From NCBI RefSeq assembly GCF_009870125.1, contig NC_046683.1:3224001-3288000 (forward strand): a stretch of 64,000 nt of DNA, written 5' to 3'. Origin of the DNA: Drosophila pseudoobscura (Eukaryota; Arthropoda; Insecta; Diptera; Drosophilidae). The first letter of the stretch is position 1, and each line of letters begins with the position of its first letter. Shown in pieces: positions 22,599 through 34,626 of this stretch. The notes beneath the pieces were generated by a model. That model did no database searches. It saw only the letters and a program-made list of their open reading frames with translations, and was not told the origin of the DNA. The position numbers and the translations under genes are program-made.

Positions 22599-23813
22599 CT
22601 AAATCTGACGGAGTAATGGCCATGAAGATGATGAACTCCACGAGCCTTGAAAAACTAGGCGATAGTACTCCACGTTCGGTTCGGAGTCGCCGGCAATCGA
22701 TTGATCAGAACCATCGTCTACATCGGAGTCGTCAGTTTCATATGAATCGGTGCTGAAATCGTACTCAACGCCGGCATCCTGGCGAAGTAGTCCGGCTCCA
22801 GCCTGTGCCGCCGACGTGCCATCGGGCTGGTTGCCCCCGTAGAGGCGAAGATTCTCTTCGGTGTAGTCGTATATGATGCGGCGGCGCCGGCGCAAGTAGA
22901 GTTTCTGACGGAGATAGATGTTGAGGAGGCCTTTGACCGCAATGTAGGTGGCACCGCCGAGCAGGTTGCGGTGCAGGGAGTCTTCCACACTCCTGAAGAA
23001 CATGCCTCCGACCATGGTGGCGAAGGTGGGCAGCACAAGGGCGCCGGCGCAGACCCGAGCAATGTACAGGGGCTCCATGTTGAATGGGACGGCCGAAGAA
23101 GTGTCCGCAACGGCCAGTTCGTCCTCGGACTCGGGAATGCTGCCGTAGCACCAGCTCAGGAGCGGCAGCTTGCGAAATATGTTGCGGCGTCTGCGTATGA
23201 AGTTCAGCGTGGCGTCCTCCCAGCGTATGAGTCGCGAGACGACCAGAGCCATGGGAATCAGGGGCAGACCGGTGGCTAGAGCCAGCGTGTTCGCGTTCTC
23301 GATGAGCACGAACCCGCGCTGATTGCCCATGACCTGGACCACAGTGATGGCGCCAAATGTGATGGCCGACCAGTAGATGGAGCCGAAGAAAATGGTCGCC
23401 ACCAAATAGGGACTGGTGCGGCGGACCATGCGCTCGGCGAAGTCGAGGACCGAGGCCAGGCGGGCCATCGGTGGGAAGATTATCAGGTACTCAGTCAGAC
23501 ACTGCTGGCAGACGACAATGCGCCGGATGTTGCCCTTCTGCTTCTCGTCGATCCAGCGGTAGAGGCAGCTCTGGTGCACCCACTTTGTAGTGCCGCGGCA
23601 CTGGCACGGCTGCACCCACAGGGCGCGGCGGTTCTCTCCCTCGCTGGCAAAGCATATCCAGCAAGTGCGATCTTCGTCCTGGTTTTCCGGCCCCTCCGAA
23701 TGGTGCTGCGAAAGTTGCCCCGAATCGTCCCCGGAGCTGGGCAAAGACTCCTGCGAGGTGGCGTCGCCCTGCCCGTCGCCAGTGGACATCATCTCATCTG
23801 GAAAGTCCTCCAT
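22599..23813 (-). CDS. MARCH5-like mitochondrial RING-CH E3 ubiquitin ligase
   Basis: One coding exon of 404 residues. A RING-CH (C4HC3) finger spans residues 51-105 with ligands C51, C54, C70, C72, H80, C83, C102 and C105. Hydrophobic helices follow at about 138-161, 176-195, 253-272 and 286-301, the multi-pass layout of the MARCH5/MITOL family. Close family signatures are CWICFASE, QCRGTTKWVHQSC, GSIYWSAITFGAITVVQV and IRWED. Family members sit in the outer mitochondrial membrane and ubiquitinate fission and quality-control factors. The acidic C-terminal tail (about 345-380) and Ser-rich end make it longer than human MARCH5 (278 residues). The ATG at 23813 was chosen because an acceptor, TTTGCTTTCAG, lies at 23860 just upstream; the open frame beyond it is intronic. 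The D. melanogaster counterpart is probably CG9855, recalled rather than checked. Confidence 0.9.
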   Translation of the reverse strand: MEDFPDEMMSTGDGQGDATSQESLPSSGDDSGQLSQHHSEGPENQDEDRTCWICFASEGENRRALWVQPCQCRGTTKWVHQSCLYRWIDEKQKGNIRRIVVCQQCLTEYLIIFPPMARLASVLDFAERMVRRTSPYLVATIFFGSIYWSAITFGAITVVQVMGNQRGFVLIENANTLALATGLPLIPMALVVSRLIRWEDATLNFIRRRRNIFRKLPLLSWCYGSIPESEDELAVADTSSAVPFNMEPLYIARVCAGALVLPTFATMVGGMFFRSVEDSLHRNLLGGATYIAVKGLLNIYLRQKLYLRRRRRIIYDYTEENLRLYGGNQPDGTSAAQAGAGLLRQDAGVEYDFSTDSYETDDSDVDDGSDQSIAGDSEPNVEYYRLVFQGSWSSSSSWPLLRQI

Positions 23814-24329
23814 TACACCACAACTAAGTGCCAAAGTCTGCAAATTCGAAACAGAGCCGCTGAAAGCAAACAAAAAAAAAAAGAGTTAACCGAGTATTTT
23901 TGATTCCTGGTTCTAGGACTCTCGAATATATTGACCGTATACGGCAGAGTACGTGTATGGCAGTGATAGATCGACCAGAATGAATACAAAACCGAGTACT
24001 AACATCCGTTTAAGGCAACACTCTGCTCAATATTATTTCTATGTATATCGGTGTGAATTTCCTAACGAATTGTGTTTCCAAAATTTATAACAATCACACG
24101 ACGAACTCCACGATGCAAATGAATCCGGAGCCCAAACTAGCACTGGCCCTTACTCGAATATATGGCGTTTGTCGCAACGCCTGCTTGATGTGATTTCGTT
24201 TTGTTATCGACCTATTAGTAGGACCTTTTATGTTCAAATAAAATAGCTTGCACCGGACTATCGCCACAACAAACTCTCTTTCTCTCCACAAAACATTAGC
24301 ATAAACTTTCCATAAATCACAAAGATTTT
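23814..24329 (-). other. 5' UTR, intron and promoter region of the MARCH5-like gene
   Basis: A minus-strand acceptor with a long T tract ends at 23860. The best upstream donor is CGA|GTAAGG with the exon end at about 24154, implying an intron of about 294 bases and a noncoding first exon near 24155-24300. The stretch continues into the intergenic space shared with the divergent gene on the plus strand. Exon positions are inferred. Confidence 0.35.
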
Positions 24330-24960
24330 ATGTCAATATTTGCAACAATATATAATGAATGGGACTTGATAGAGCCACTAATAGCTGTATTTAAAATTAA
24401 TGATTTACAAGTACAAGTACAAGTGCCAGTAAGTGGCAAGCCAGAGTCCGGCCGAGTCAGAGTCGGAGTAGAGTCCCTTTTTGTCCAATGGCAGCAAGCC
24501 TTGACTTTGCCTTTGACTAATTCTTTTCATTCTGGCAGCAAAGCCACAGGAGTCAGGCATAGCAGCACAGCTCGTTCAACGTTTCGGTCGACAGATTCTC
24601 CAGTAAAACTGAGGTGTCATAAAATCAAATTTTTTCGATTCAACATTTATATTTTCCTACGGTCCTTGCTTTTGGGGTTCGTTGAGCACTAGCAGGCCAA
24701 AGAGATACAACAATTTAGCAAGCAGATAGCAGAAAGCAGAAAGGTAAGCCCCCATCATCTGCTTAAACAAAGAGCTGAGATTACAATTCACAGGATCAGG
24801 ACAGAAGTTGGGCACAGCAGCAGATCAAGCCGCCCCTGAGAGAGCCAATCGGCAGAGCAGTTGGGTAAGCCATCAGCCACCCAATCATCTAGCGATCCCG
24901 AAGGCTAAGTCGATTTCCCAAATAGCAAATCATCGATTGAATAACCAAACGCGGGCAAAG
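24330..24960 (+). promoter_or_regulatory. Promoter and leader of the membrane-protein gene
   Basis: The stretch upstream of the ATG at 24961 contains TTCAACGTTTCGGTCGAC (about 24576-24593), a weak initiator-like site. There are two possible short leader introns: GTAAGC at 24744 to CAG at 24793 (50 bases) and GTAAGC at 24865 to TAG at about 24924. Both are near the lower size limit and are proposals only. Confidence 0.35.
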
Positions 24961-25554
24961 ATGTCGGACAACAGCGCTGTGACTGGTGTGATGAACCTCC
25001 TGCTGTGCGGCGCCACTGGATTTGGATTCTACCAGATCGGGCCCCAGGAGCATCCGTACGCGTTCACGGCCTGTGTGGTCGGCTTTTGCCATGGACTGCT
25101 GGGCCTGGTGGCCACCGTGTCAGGCGATGAGAACACCACCAAGGCCAACGACGCCACCAACGCCCTCATGGAGATCGTGCCGCTGCCGCTGGTCAATGTG
25201 GATCTGTTCATGGGGGCCGACAGCAACAACCTTGCCCTGGGCCACGGCCTGTTCATCGTCCCGTTGGCGGTCAGCGTGATCATAGGCTGGGCCAAGGACA
25301 ACGACGAAAACGGAAGCGTCATCGACGCTCTCAAGACCCTGACCGTACTGGGTAATATTACGTCGATGGTCTACTTGGCGCTCAACGAGAGCAGCTGGAA
25401 TCTGGGCGGCATGGCCTTTCTGGCCTTCATGGCCAAGTTCGGCGCCGCCTTCTTCGAGGAGAATGTCTCCGAGGGAACCGGCCAGCCCATTACCTACATC
25501 AGCTGGTCGGGCTTCTTCTTCCTTACCGCCCTGGCCGTCGCCGGCGAAAAGTAA
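24961..25554 (+). CDS. Multi-pass membrane protein, 197 residues, paralog of the gene at 57.8 kb
   Basis: A single open exon from ATG (GGGCAAAGATGTCG context); upstream in-frame codons belong to the leader and have no ATG. Hydrophobic segments lie at about 8-26, 34-54, 67-83, 92-110, 126-141, 149-165 and 178-195, joined by short polar loops (DENTTKAND, AKDNDENGS). No signal peptide, catalytic motif or named domain was recognised. Codon use is strongly optimised (CTG, GCC, AAG), suggesting high expression. The paralog at 57789 shares HGLLG, an MEIxPLxLV block and the LTVLxNxxSxxYLA block. Its 5' neighbour is the divergent MARCH5-like gene. Function unknown: a small insect-type integral membrane protein. 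Confidence 0.85.
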   Translation: MSDNSAVTGVMNLLLCGATGFGFYQIGPQEHPYAFTACVVGFCHGLLGLVATVSGDENTTKANDATNALMEIVPLPLVNVDLFMGADSNNLALGHGLFIVPLAVSVIIGWAKDNDENGSVIDALKTLTVLGNITSMVYLALNESSWNLGGMAFLAFMAKFGAAFFEENVSEGTGQPITYISWSGFFFLTALAVAGEK

Positions 25555-27020
25555 ACTCCCAGAAACACCAAACAATTAATCAGATATTCCGCACTCAACC
25601 ATCCCTCGATTTCCAAGTGCGCTTCACGGAGCGACTCGGCGATTATTTATTTATTTTCCTTCGGACCCTTAGTCACTCGACCTTGGACGAGCCAGGGTGT
25701 TAACAAATTTTTTGAGTAATTAGCTGCAATATTAAAGAACGAAATTAACCACAACCTTGTCACTAAGCCATTGAAAATGTATAAGGATATTTCCGGGCTA
25801 TGGAAAATCGCGTAGTTTGGCCCAAAGCTTACCCCATTCTGCGATGGTGTGTTGAGGGCACGTCCAATAGGTTTCAACGGAGTCCCAGTTCCACAAAAAT
25901 TCCTCACAATAACACTACCTTGTTGCTGCTTTATAGAATGGGCTTAACATAGTTTTTAGTGGCTGTTAAACACACATTTTGTGTTCCACAAGGACTGCAA
26001 GGAGGGATCACGTGCAACTATGAACAAGTCTTTTTGATCTGGCAGATATCCTTACTGAGATTCCACACTTTGGTTTATTCGAGTCGATATTTTCAGGCTC
26101 TTCCTTCAGTGATTGGAGGTCAGTCTTTCAAGTCATTCTCTTCAAGAAGCCTTTCTGCAATGATATTAGTTAAGTGAATGATAAACAAAGGAAATTCAAC
26201 AAAGGAATACTTCAACGAATAAAAGGATACTTTAAGAGATACAAAACAGAAGAATTTAAATGTGGGAAAAGCTGAAGGCACGGGTATACGAATTCTATAA
26301 GTAGGTATATCAAAACTTGATCTATGTAATGTAAGCATTCAAAAGCGCACTGCTCCAGCATCAGCTCTGTTCGATAACCCGGTGTTCAAATAGCCAAAAT
26401 TCAACAATTTGTTGTTATCCTGTCTATATTTATGTTCAGATCGGGTTCAGGCGTTATCGGTTTCATCCTATGAGGAAGCGGAAGGGAGCCTGAGAATTAC
26501 TTATGAAATACACACACATTTGTCAGCTTTTTCAGTCTGAACTTATAGTTCCATAGTCACTGTAAGTTGCAGACAATATACCAGAAAATAATAATAATTA
26601 CTGCCGAAACTTTCCATAGATCTGTGATCTGTGAAAACCCAAAAGTTTCCAACGAAGCTGAAGAGAGGCCAATATTAAATTGACAATTTAGCTGTTGTTA
26701 GTGGTGTCTTCATTGGTTCCCCATACCGTCGATTGTGGCAGGCATTAAATAGCCGAAATCCAATTTGCCACGCCCTCGTCTTTTGTCCAAAGTCACCACG
26801 AACCGTTGCCCCCAACTCCAACTCCAGCCCCATCCTCAAACCATATCCCCATTCCATGGCAGGCATCAGCATTGGCATCCGCCAGCCGTTGACAATAAGA
26901 ACTCATAAATTTTAAGACCTAATGTCAACAAATCGTAGGTAAGTATGGGCACGCACGGCCTAAGCTCGGTTACCGCTACCAGAGGAGCCACTAGAGGTAC
27001 CTCCCCGTTGTCTTAAGCGT

Positions 27021-27070
27021 GCCCAGCCCCAGACCCAGCCACAGCCCCAGCCACAGCCCCAGCCCCACAG
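27021..27070 (+). repeat. CCCAGCCACAG-type minisatellite
   Basis: Imperfect tandem CAGCCC/CAGCCA units. Confidence 0.7.
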
Positions 27071-29767
27071 CTCCACCTACTGCCCACCCAATGCTGTGGC
27101 GTTCAAGCGTGCTCAATGAGCATGACAACCGAAAAACAGTTGTACATTTTTGGACCCTGTCTTGTGTCTTGTTCATTGTTATTTTTATGACTTAGTGGGG
27201 TGGAGTGGGGTGGGGTGGGGTCTTTGGTTGAGGTTAGAGCCGAAGTTACGTGCTAATTTCTTGACAGACTGCCGACTGACAGACTGACAGACCGACAGAC
27301 GAAACTGAAACTGAAATCGAAACTGAAGTGAAGCAGAGAACTGGTTGTTACAGAAATATTTGTGTTATCGCTGGTAATTGGCTGGCATTGTCTGTGTCTG
27401 AGATCTTTTTGGTTATTGTTTTATTTCAGTTTTTTTTTGGGTCCGTGCCTAGGCCTAAGTCTTGGCATTGAAAGCGCATTACAGATCAGGGAGCTGCCAC
27501 CTGGGCTCTGGGACTCTGAAAGCTGAATGTTTGGTTAAGTTTTGGTCAACTAACGAGCTCATGAATGGGATGGAATGAATCCCTTGACGGGTACTGAAAC
27601 CAAATGCAAAAGTAGGGAAGAACAACTTGTCAGGTCTAATGAAGAGATCTTCAGTAGCATTGAACATCTATATCAACTATATGGCATCAGGTGTACATTG
27701 ACTTTACCTATGTACATATCGTATATAGAATAATACCGCAAGGGTATCAATAACTTCGATCCCCGAAGCCCTCTGACCCGCTCTCGTGAGTTCTGGACTA
27801 TCCTCTGCTCTGCTAGGAGTTGATTGGTTTTTGCGTGGAATTTAGATTTATTACTCTATGGCGATGATTAAGGGAATTTGTATACAGCAGCAAAAGCAAA
27901 AGCAACAGCAACAGCAACACCCACTGTACCCCACACGCTTGCTCTGTGCTTCTGCCCCAAGTGGCACTTGAGAGTTGATGGCTGGTGGCGGGGTTCTTCA
28001 GCGTTTGCCGCATCCAGCTGCTTCAAATGTACAACAATACAGAATCTAGACAAGCTCCATGGAGTTGCCTTTGTACTTTGTCCGGGAACCGCTCCGACCA
28101 TTTCCCATGACCCGCATGGACACCATCAGACATCGCCATCGCCATCGACATCTACATCCACATCCACATCCACATCGGTTATGTTAATCTAACTCTGGCC
28201 AAACATCGAATTTTGACTCTTGTTCTGGCTATTGCTATTGTCCAAACAGACGACGAACGCCATTGTATGGAAGAGATGATTAATCGCTTTTTGGCACGAA
28301 ATTGCTTCGAGTGGACCGCCATTTAGGGCTTATCTATCGACCAGAGCTCTTGATCCAGAGCTCTCTCTCTCTCTCTGCTCTCTCTCCACGCACTTTGATA
28401 TACGGCTCTCTCACGACTGGGTGTATTTATACCACTTCCCCGGAGATCATATCAATGTCCAGACCATTTCGAAATGTGTCCACCCTTGGCTGCTTCTTCC
28501 TCTCCCCACGACCACGAAATCGGGCTCGGACTGACCTTATCTCACCTGATACAGGTCTCCACTATTCCAGGTCCCTTACCCCTTACCCCTTACCCCTGCT
28601 CTATGCTCTACTCTTCTCCACTGTGGGCTGTCAACGCATTCTTCAATTCAATAAGCATTGATTGAATGGGTATAGACTCGGCAGGAGAGCCAAATATTGT
28701 CTCTATCGCCACACCTCACTCTCTCTCTTTCTCTATCTCTATCTATGGGCCCTCTATCAGACTTCTCCCCCTACCTTAGACCTTATCACTTGTGCCCTAG
28801 TTGGTGAAAAGCTTAGTCTGTCGCGTGGCAGCTACCATTCCATTCCACACGTTCCGCGACCCTGCTAATACTCATGACTTATGTACTTGTTCTTCCTGCA
28901 CTTGTCATGAGAGGAGACACAATTTGGCTGATGGGGGCAAACATAGGAGTGGATAGAGGTTTACACAGTGTTTATTTCCTTTTCCAGATGGTTTCATACC
29001 GAAACGACCACTGTCTCCCTCTCTCTAGCTCTCAGTCTTCACATCAACGACGTACCATCCAGCCGTTACTCCGCACACTGGATCCTATCTTAAGATAGTT
29101 CTGAACTTATTCTCTATGATTCTGGAATACACTAAAGACCAAACTAAACTTTTGTATAGCCACATAAGGAATAAGTACTATAGGCACTGTCTTTCTTGGT
29201 GGATCGCCACACAAGGCTATATCTTTAAGATCGTGAATTGTGGTCGGGAAGGTGAATCAATTACATCACAGCACTGGAAGAGGGCGAGGGCCAGCGCCAG
29301 GGCGGTACTGGTCCGATGTTGTCCAGTGCTTTGCTTCGGGAAGTTACTTAATAATGCACATCACTCCGATGGCAGAGGCATAGACATAGGCAGTGCCAGA
29401 GGCAATTAAATATTTAATTTGTGCCATCGATTTGGCCGCGTTTTTCAACATCGATCGATAGTTTTGGTTTTTATAGTTGGGAATTCTTATCTGGGCTTTT
29501 GTTTTTGTTTTTGTTTCTGTTTCTGCATGCATATTTCATAGGCCGCCGTGGGGGGAATTGGCCGGGCACAAAGTATTAGCATTAGCATTCAGCAGAGGTA
29601 TTCAGGTTTTTTCCCTCCCCTCCCTCCCCCCCCCGTCACAAAAGAGAAGAATGTCGGATTCCCCCCGCTCCTTCCACAACAAGCTTTTGGTATGCGACTG
29701 TTGGAACTTTTGGAATTAGAATGTAAAGTGAAAGGAGTTCTACAGGTTAATGCCATGCCAAAAGTCT

Positions 29768-29855
29768 CTGTCTCTGGCTCAGTCTCTGGCTCTGTCTCTG
29801 GCTCTGTCTCTGGCTCAGTCTTTGGCTCTGTCTTTGGCTCTGTCTTTGGCTCTGT
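29768..29855 (+). repeat. 12-bp minisatellite CTGGCTCTGTCT
   Basis: About seven tandem units with C/A and C/T variants (GGCTCA, CTTTGG). A multiple of three, it stays open in several frames as a Ser/Gly/Val or Ala/Leu repeat, but no start, splice site or domain supports a protein. Confidence 0.85.
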
Positions 29856-31479
29856 CATCTTCCATCTTCCAGCTCCGTCTTCCTCTCTCCGGCTTCATTC
29901 TTTGTCCGTCGCACAGTCCCACCGTCTCTCATTCTTGCTCGGCTCCATACGACGCTTTAATGAATGAGGAATGACTGCATGAAAATTGGCCCGGCACGAT
30001 ACGGCTCCAGCTGGAGATAGCTGCAGAGAAAGAGAGATGCAGAAAAGTGTACCAGTACGAGTACCTTTGGCACTGACTGTGTAAATACGGCACATAAATT
30101 AACGCGGCCCGGCTAAAAGTCGAAGAAAGCCTCAAATGCTCTCAAGTGGGTGCCAAGTCCCACTCGGAACCGGATGGAAGCCCACCAGCACTACATTTGT
30201 CTGGGACGGGGTGGGAAGGGGAGCAGGAAATGGAGAGCGGTGAATATTGGGCACATAGATGGTGTAGGGATCCGATCTTAGTGGCAATCAATATCGATAA
30301 GCACTAAATACTCATTTAAAGTTAAGAGATGGCTCACCCACACCCTGAGAGCCAGCTCTCCCCATCCGATACGGGAATAAATTCCACAATAATCACCCCC
30401 CCAAGCCACCTCCCCCCCTGAAGGAGTGTCTCTCAGGATGGATGCCTGGGACAGGCGTCAGAGGAGGCGACAGATCGCATAGCTTAGCCATGGAACCACA
30501 GAGGCGATGAATTGCGGAAGCAGATTATTAACACCGAAATAGTTTTCTGTGTAGGATTAGTGGGAAATATTTTTAGGTGGACGGGCAGACAGAACAGACA
30601 GGAAAGAGGCAGAGCCAGAGCCAGAGTAGAATTTGGGAGATAGGCGAGTGGGCGAGTGGGCGAGACGATGCGATGCGGCGATGAGATGAAGATGTCGCCT
30701 GACAACCGCACCGAGCACACGGCAACAGTCCGTCGTCGTCGTCTGTCGTCTTCGTCGTCGTCCCATCCCAGAGCGCCTTCGCTCTGCTCTTCCGCATGTC
30801 TGGGTCTATTTTTGAGGCGACTAATCGCCCAGAACGCTGACAACGCCATCGTCAAACGTCGCCAAAGGCCGCCAACGCAGTGCCAGTCGCAGTCGCAGTC
30901 ACAGTCCGAGTCCCAGTCCCAGTTCTAGTCCCAGTCCAAGTCCCAGTCATAGATAGGCCCGCAATCTGATGATGCTTCTGCCACTTCCACATTTCCCATT
31001 TCCCATATATAACTTTCCATTTAGCAGCTACCGACCGATTCTCGGCCGGCCATCCAAATGTCATGTTACCATAGGACGCACATAAATTAATCGACATTTA
31101 TGGGGACAATTTTCCATTCCATGCCATTCCCCGCCACTCCACTCCGCACATAGAGAAACGGTGTCTCCGGGGGAAATTCCTCAAAAAAAAAAGGAAGGCG
31201 AAAGACAAAAGCTAACATTGCCTCAAAAGTATTTTTAGACTTGCATGGAATTCTATTTGTCAGCGGCAGCGGCAGCGACATCTCATAGATACATTTGTGT
31301 CTCTCGGCTAAGTTTTTCCCCATTTCCATTCGGTTCTATTTGAAAATTGTCTATTTTATTTTTAAACAGCCAAATATTTGTACGAAAACGGGGCTAAATT
31401 TTCCGTTCCTGCCACGGCGACGCCTCTCAGCGGTAGAGCAATTCGTGGACGATCTGGAGATCTGAATGGGAACTCTTTA

Positions 31480-32340
31480 AGGTATCATGAAACAATTAGT
31501 ATTCATAGAGGAAAGGTATTCATTTTCATCTCTGAGATACACTTCACAGCTGCTTAGATCCGTCTTATATATAAGTGAATGTTCTGTTCACCCAGATATT
31601 AGATTAATAAATTGTTCTCAAAGATGCTTAAATTTTAGAGACTTCAGACATTTGTTCGTAAAAAAAGATGCAAATTCATGGTCCTCATGGGTAATCGCCC
31701 CAATATCTGGGGGGAAAGAAAATCCAATAACATTATTAGTTTTCACTATTTTACACACAATCATCCATTGAATCCAAGCCCATCTAAGCACCTCTCAGAT
31801 GTTTCCAAAAGATGAAAACGAATATGTTTCTTCTATTAATACTAATTGTCTCATGATCTTGGATCTTAAGTGAGTTAATCTAAGGCACAAGTATTGGAAC
31901 TTCTATTATTTACAAGTTATAGATGCCTCTATATCAAGGATATCCTCTTTCCAAATAAATTAGTTTCATCTAAACTTGTATTATCCAAGAAAATACTATT
32001 CTATATGAAAGATAATCATTTAAGACAATGTAAATTCAATTGAAAAAGTATGTTTATCGGTATCTTGCCTTTCGAGAAAAGGCTGCCATTGAACTCGTTC
32101 ATTCCTTTCTGCAATGGAAAAGTTGGCAATATAATTCCTTTCCTGAAATATGTAGCATTTTTCTATATCTTTAATAGATTTTTGGGCCAACTTTTAGCAT
32201 CTTTACTATGGAGTTTTCCAAATCCCCTCGTCCGGAAACGACCGAAGGCTGAAGCCATAATTTCAGAAGGACTTGGAGCCTCGCCCCCAAATAAAGCTGC
32301 AACTCCTCCTGAGCCATATTTCCTTGTTTGATTTAATAAT
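31480..32340. other. AT-rich island of unknown origin
   Basis: Base composition drops well below the flanks. Two plus-strand open stretches (31487-31771 and 32050-32331) and a minus-strand one near 32200-32330 were read, but no domain, splice pair or repeat ends were found. It could be a remnant of an inserted element. Confidence 0.4.
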
Positions 32341-33860
32341 TGCGAGCGCTGAGCATTTTCACTGGAAAACTTCCAGGCCTACGTGACTTCCGCTGCCAAG
32401 CGAAAAACTTTGTCCAATGCAAGAAGATGGGGGAGGGGCAGGGGCAGGGGCAGGATCACGGCTCAGTGGCTCAGTAGCTCAGTGGCGGCAGTGCCACAGT
32501 CAGGGGGGGTGTGTGAGGTGTGAGGCTGTCAACAGGATATGTCTGGTGCGCTGTCGGGTCGTCACTTTGTTGATGGCATAATTAATGCCTTGCTGTGACA
32601 ACAACTGCAAATGCAACGTGGCAGCATGGAGGCCACTCCCCGGCACCGCATGGCATTTGGTTTTTGAAGTTTTTCATATTAACACACGCTTTTCCGGGTT
32701 TCCCATTTGAGTGGGGAACAGCCGCGGCCGCAACAACAGAAGTGAAGAGAAAATTGAAAAGAAAAATGCAACTTTGATTGACAGCAGCTGAGTGCTGGCG
32801 GATATCGGGGGGACACGCCCACAACTTGACATCCCCAGGTCCCAGGTCCCAGGCCCCAGGCCCAGGCATGGAAAAGGGTTTCCAGCAATTTTTCCAGACT
32901 TTTTCCCCCATTCATTGCTTTGATATTCGAGCAGGCCAGTCTTCGGGCCGGAGATGAGATGGAAAGATCAAAGCTGGGGGGATGATGGGTGGCCTGGGCA
33001 AAACGGCCAAGTGGAAAAGAGGAAAGACACGCAAGTGAAATTCGTTGAGTCCCATTTCCGCTCTGAGTCTCATAATTAATTATAATAGTAAAAGTTATAG
33101 GGGGACGGGACATCCTATTAGATACCAGATCCAGATCTTACTCCATACTCCGTGTGGATCGAATAGCCTATAACCTTTCAGTATCAGTGAAACAAACCCC
33201 ATACCCAGCCTGTGCACTGAAATTCCTAACAATACCCGATTCTCCGATTATTTCCTCATTTTTCCCAATACTGATTTTCCGTTCGGCCAAGCCCATCCCG
33301 AATGCAGGGGCGGACCTCCTTTGGGCCACCCACAAGCAGCTGGAGGCCGTCGAAAGTGAAATAGTGGACCAGCCTAGAAAAATGCGGTGCATGATAAGCC
33401 CATTTCCATTTCCATTTCCCTCTCCCGAAACACAGCATCAGGGGGAAAACCCGTTTGAGCATTCGCGAAAGCAATCCGTTCCAATCGATTCCATTTCGTT
33501 CCAATTCGTTCCGTTCCGAATGCAGCGACAGAAACCTGACTGATTGCGACGCCTGAATGAATCGGTGGTCGCGGCGCAGACCGACTGACGGCTTGTGGCG
33601 CGCCAGCATTGCGGATGCACTGAACGAGGAGGAAGGAGGAAGCGGCAGAGGTTGATCTGAGGATGTGTGCTGGCAGCAGACGCTGAGGCGGAGAAGGTCT
33701 GAAGTCTGTGGAGGCAGAGGTGGAAGCAGGGGCAGACCTCGAGATAGAAACTGAATGGAAGCTGGAGGCAGGCGGGCACGAAAGCTGACTGCGCGGCCAG
33801 AAGGAGAGACAGAGAGGAAAGAACGTCACAAGGTGAGGCTCTTGGAGCAATGTGGGTATC

Positions 33861-33904
33861 GGCAGAGGCAGAGGCAGAGGCAGCGGCAGCGGCAGCGGCA
33901 GCGG
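33861..33904 (+). repeat. GGCAGA/GGCAGC hexamer run
   Basis: About seven tandem hexamers, changing from GGCAGA to GGCAGC. Confidence 0.8.
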
Positions 33905-34608
33905 GAGGGATTGGCATGTGGCCTAGCAACCGAGGATCGTAGACAAAAGCTCCATGAATTGTTATTACCGTTGGTATTGTTGTAACTTTTTTTGCAGCAC
34001 TTTTCGCGTTTCCATCAGATACGTTAATTGGCCGCTTTGGCCCAAAGGGAAATGACTGTGGTTGTGGCTGGAAAAACTTGTCGCATTCGTCGGGCCCCTC
34101 GAGTGTAGCGGCAACAATGTTGCCGGCGCGGGCTGGCAGCAACAGCAACAACAGTTTCCACCAAGCCGTAACCCAGTGACACAGATTTGATTGAATCGAA
34201 TTGAATCGATTGAAGATGGAACTGAATGCATTTCGCCCCAGCTCTGTTCTCCCTGGATCTGTCTGCTTTTCCGTATTCTGAAAATTGTTGATCTTTCAGC
34301 CACATCTAACTTTAGATGCTCGTATGTGCGAGGGTATGGAGGTATGTGTATTTGTTCCGTGCCGACCCAGCCAGCGATAATTAAATTATAGCGACATGAC
34401 GATTCACAAAAAGATAATTACTAAATTATCCCCGACAACAATGGCATAGGTACACAAATAGCAACACCAACAAAAATGGCCAGAATGACAAATGCAATGG
34501 AATCGGCGCCAAAAGGTAAGGGGGGAAAAACCCGAAGAGAATTTATTTCAAAAAAATTACTCAGCCACATGCAATTGCATTGATCGGGAGCCAGGCACCC
34601 AGGGAGCT

Positions 34609-34626
34609 GTGTGTGTGTGTGTGTGT
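34609..34626 (+). repeat. GT dinucleotide microsatellite
   Basis: Nine uninterrupted GT units. Confidence 0.85.

Larger units (their letters stand above)
25555..31479. other. Intergenic DNA with microsatellites
   Basis: No gene was recognised. ATTAAA at about 25731 could end the upstream gene. Repeats: CCCAGCCACAGC-type at about 27021-27070, GGGGT pentamers at 27195-27221, ACAGACTGACAG-type at 27265-27300, CATCGC/CATCCA hexamers at about 28123-28176, CT run at about 28360-28386, 12-bp units at 29768-29855 and AGTCGC/AGTCCC at about 30880-30950. Open frames over these are low complexity. Confidence 0.6.

Noticed and set aside
23814..23873. Twenty-residue N-terminal extension of the MARCH5-like protein
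   Set aside because: A T-rich tract ending in CAG at 23860 marks an acceptor, so sequence upstream of it is intronic; the ATG at 23813 is preferred.
24808..24960. N-terminal extension of the 25-kb membrane protein
   Set aside because: The upstream open part begins with TTG, lacks an ATG, contains possible leader introns and has no counterpart in the paralog.
33438..34151. 237-codon minus-strand open frame
   Set aside because: Ala/Ser repeats from GGCAGA/GGCAGC hexamers and other composition effects; another minus-strand frame overlaps it equally well.
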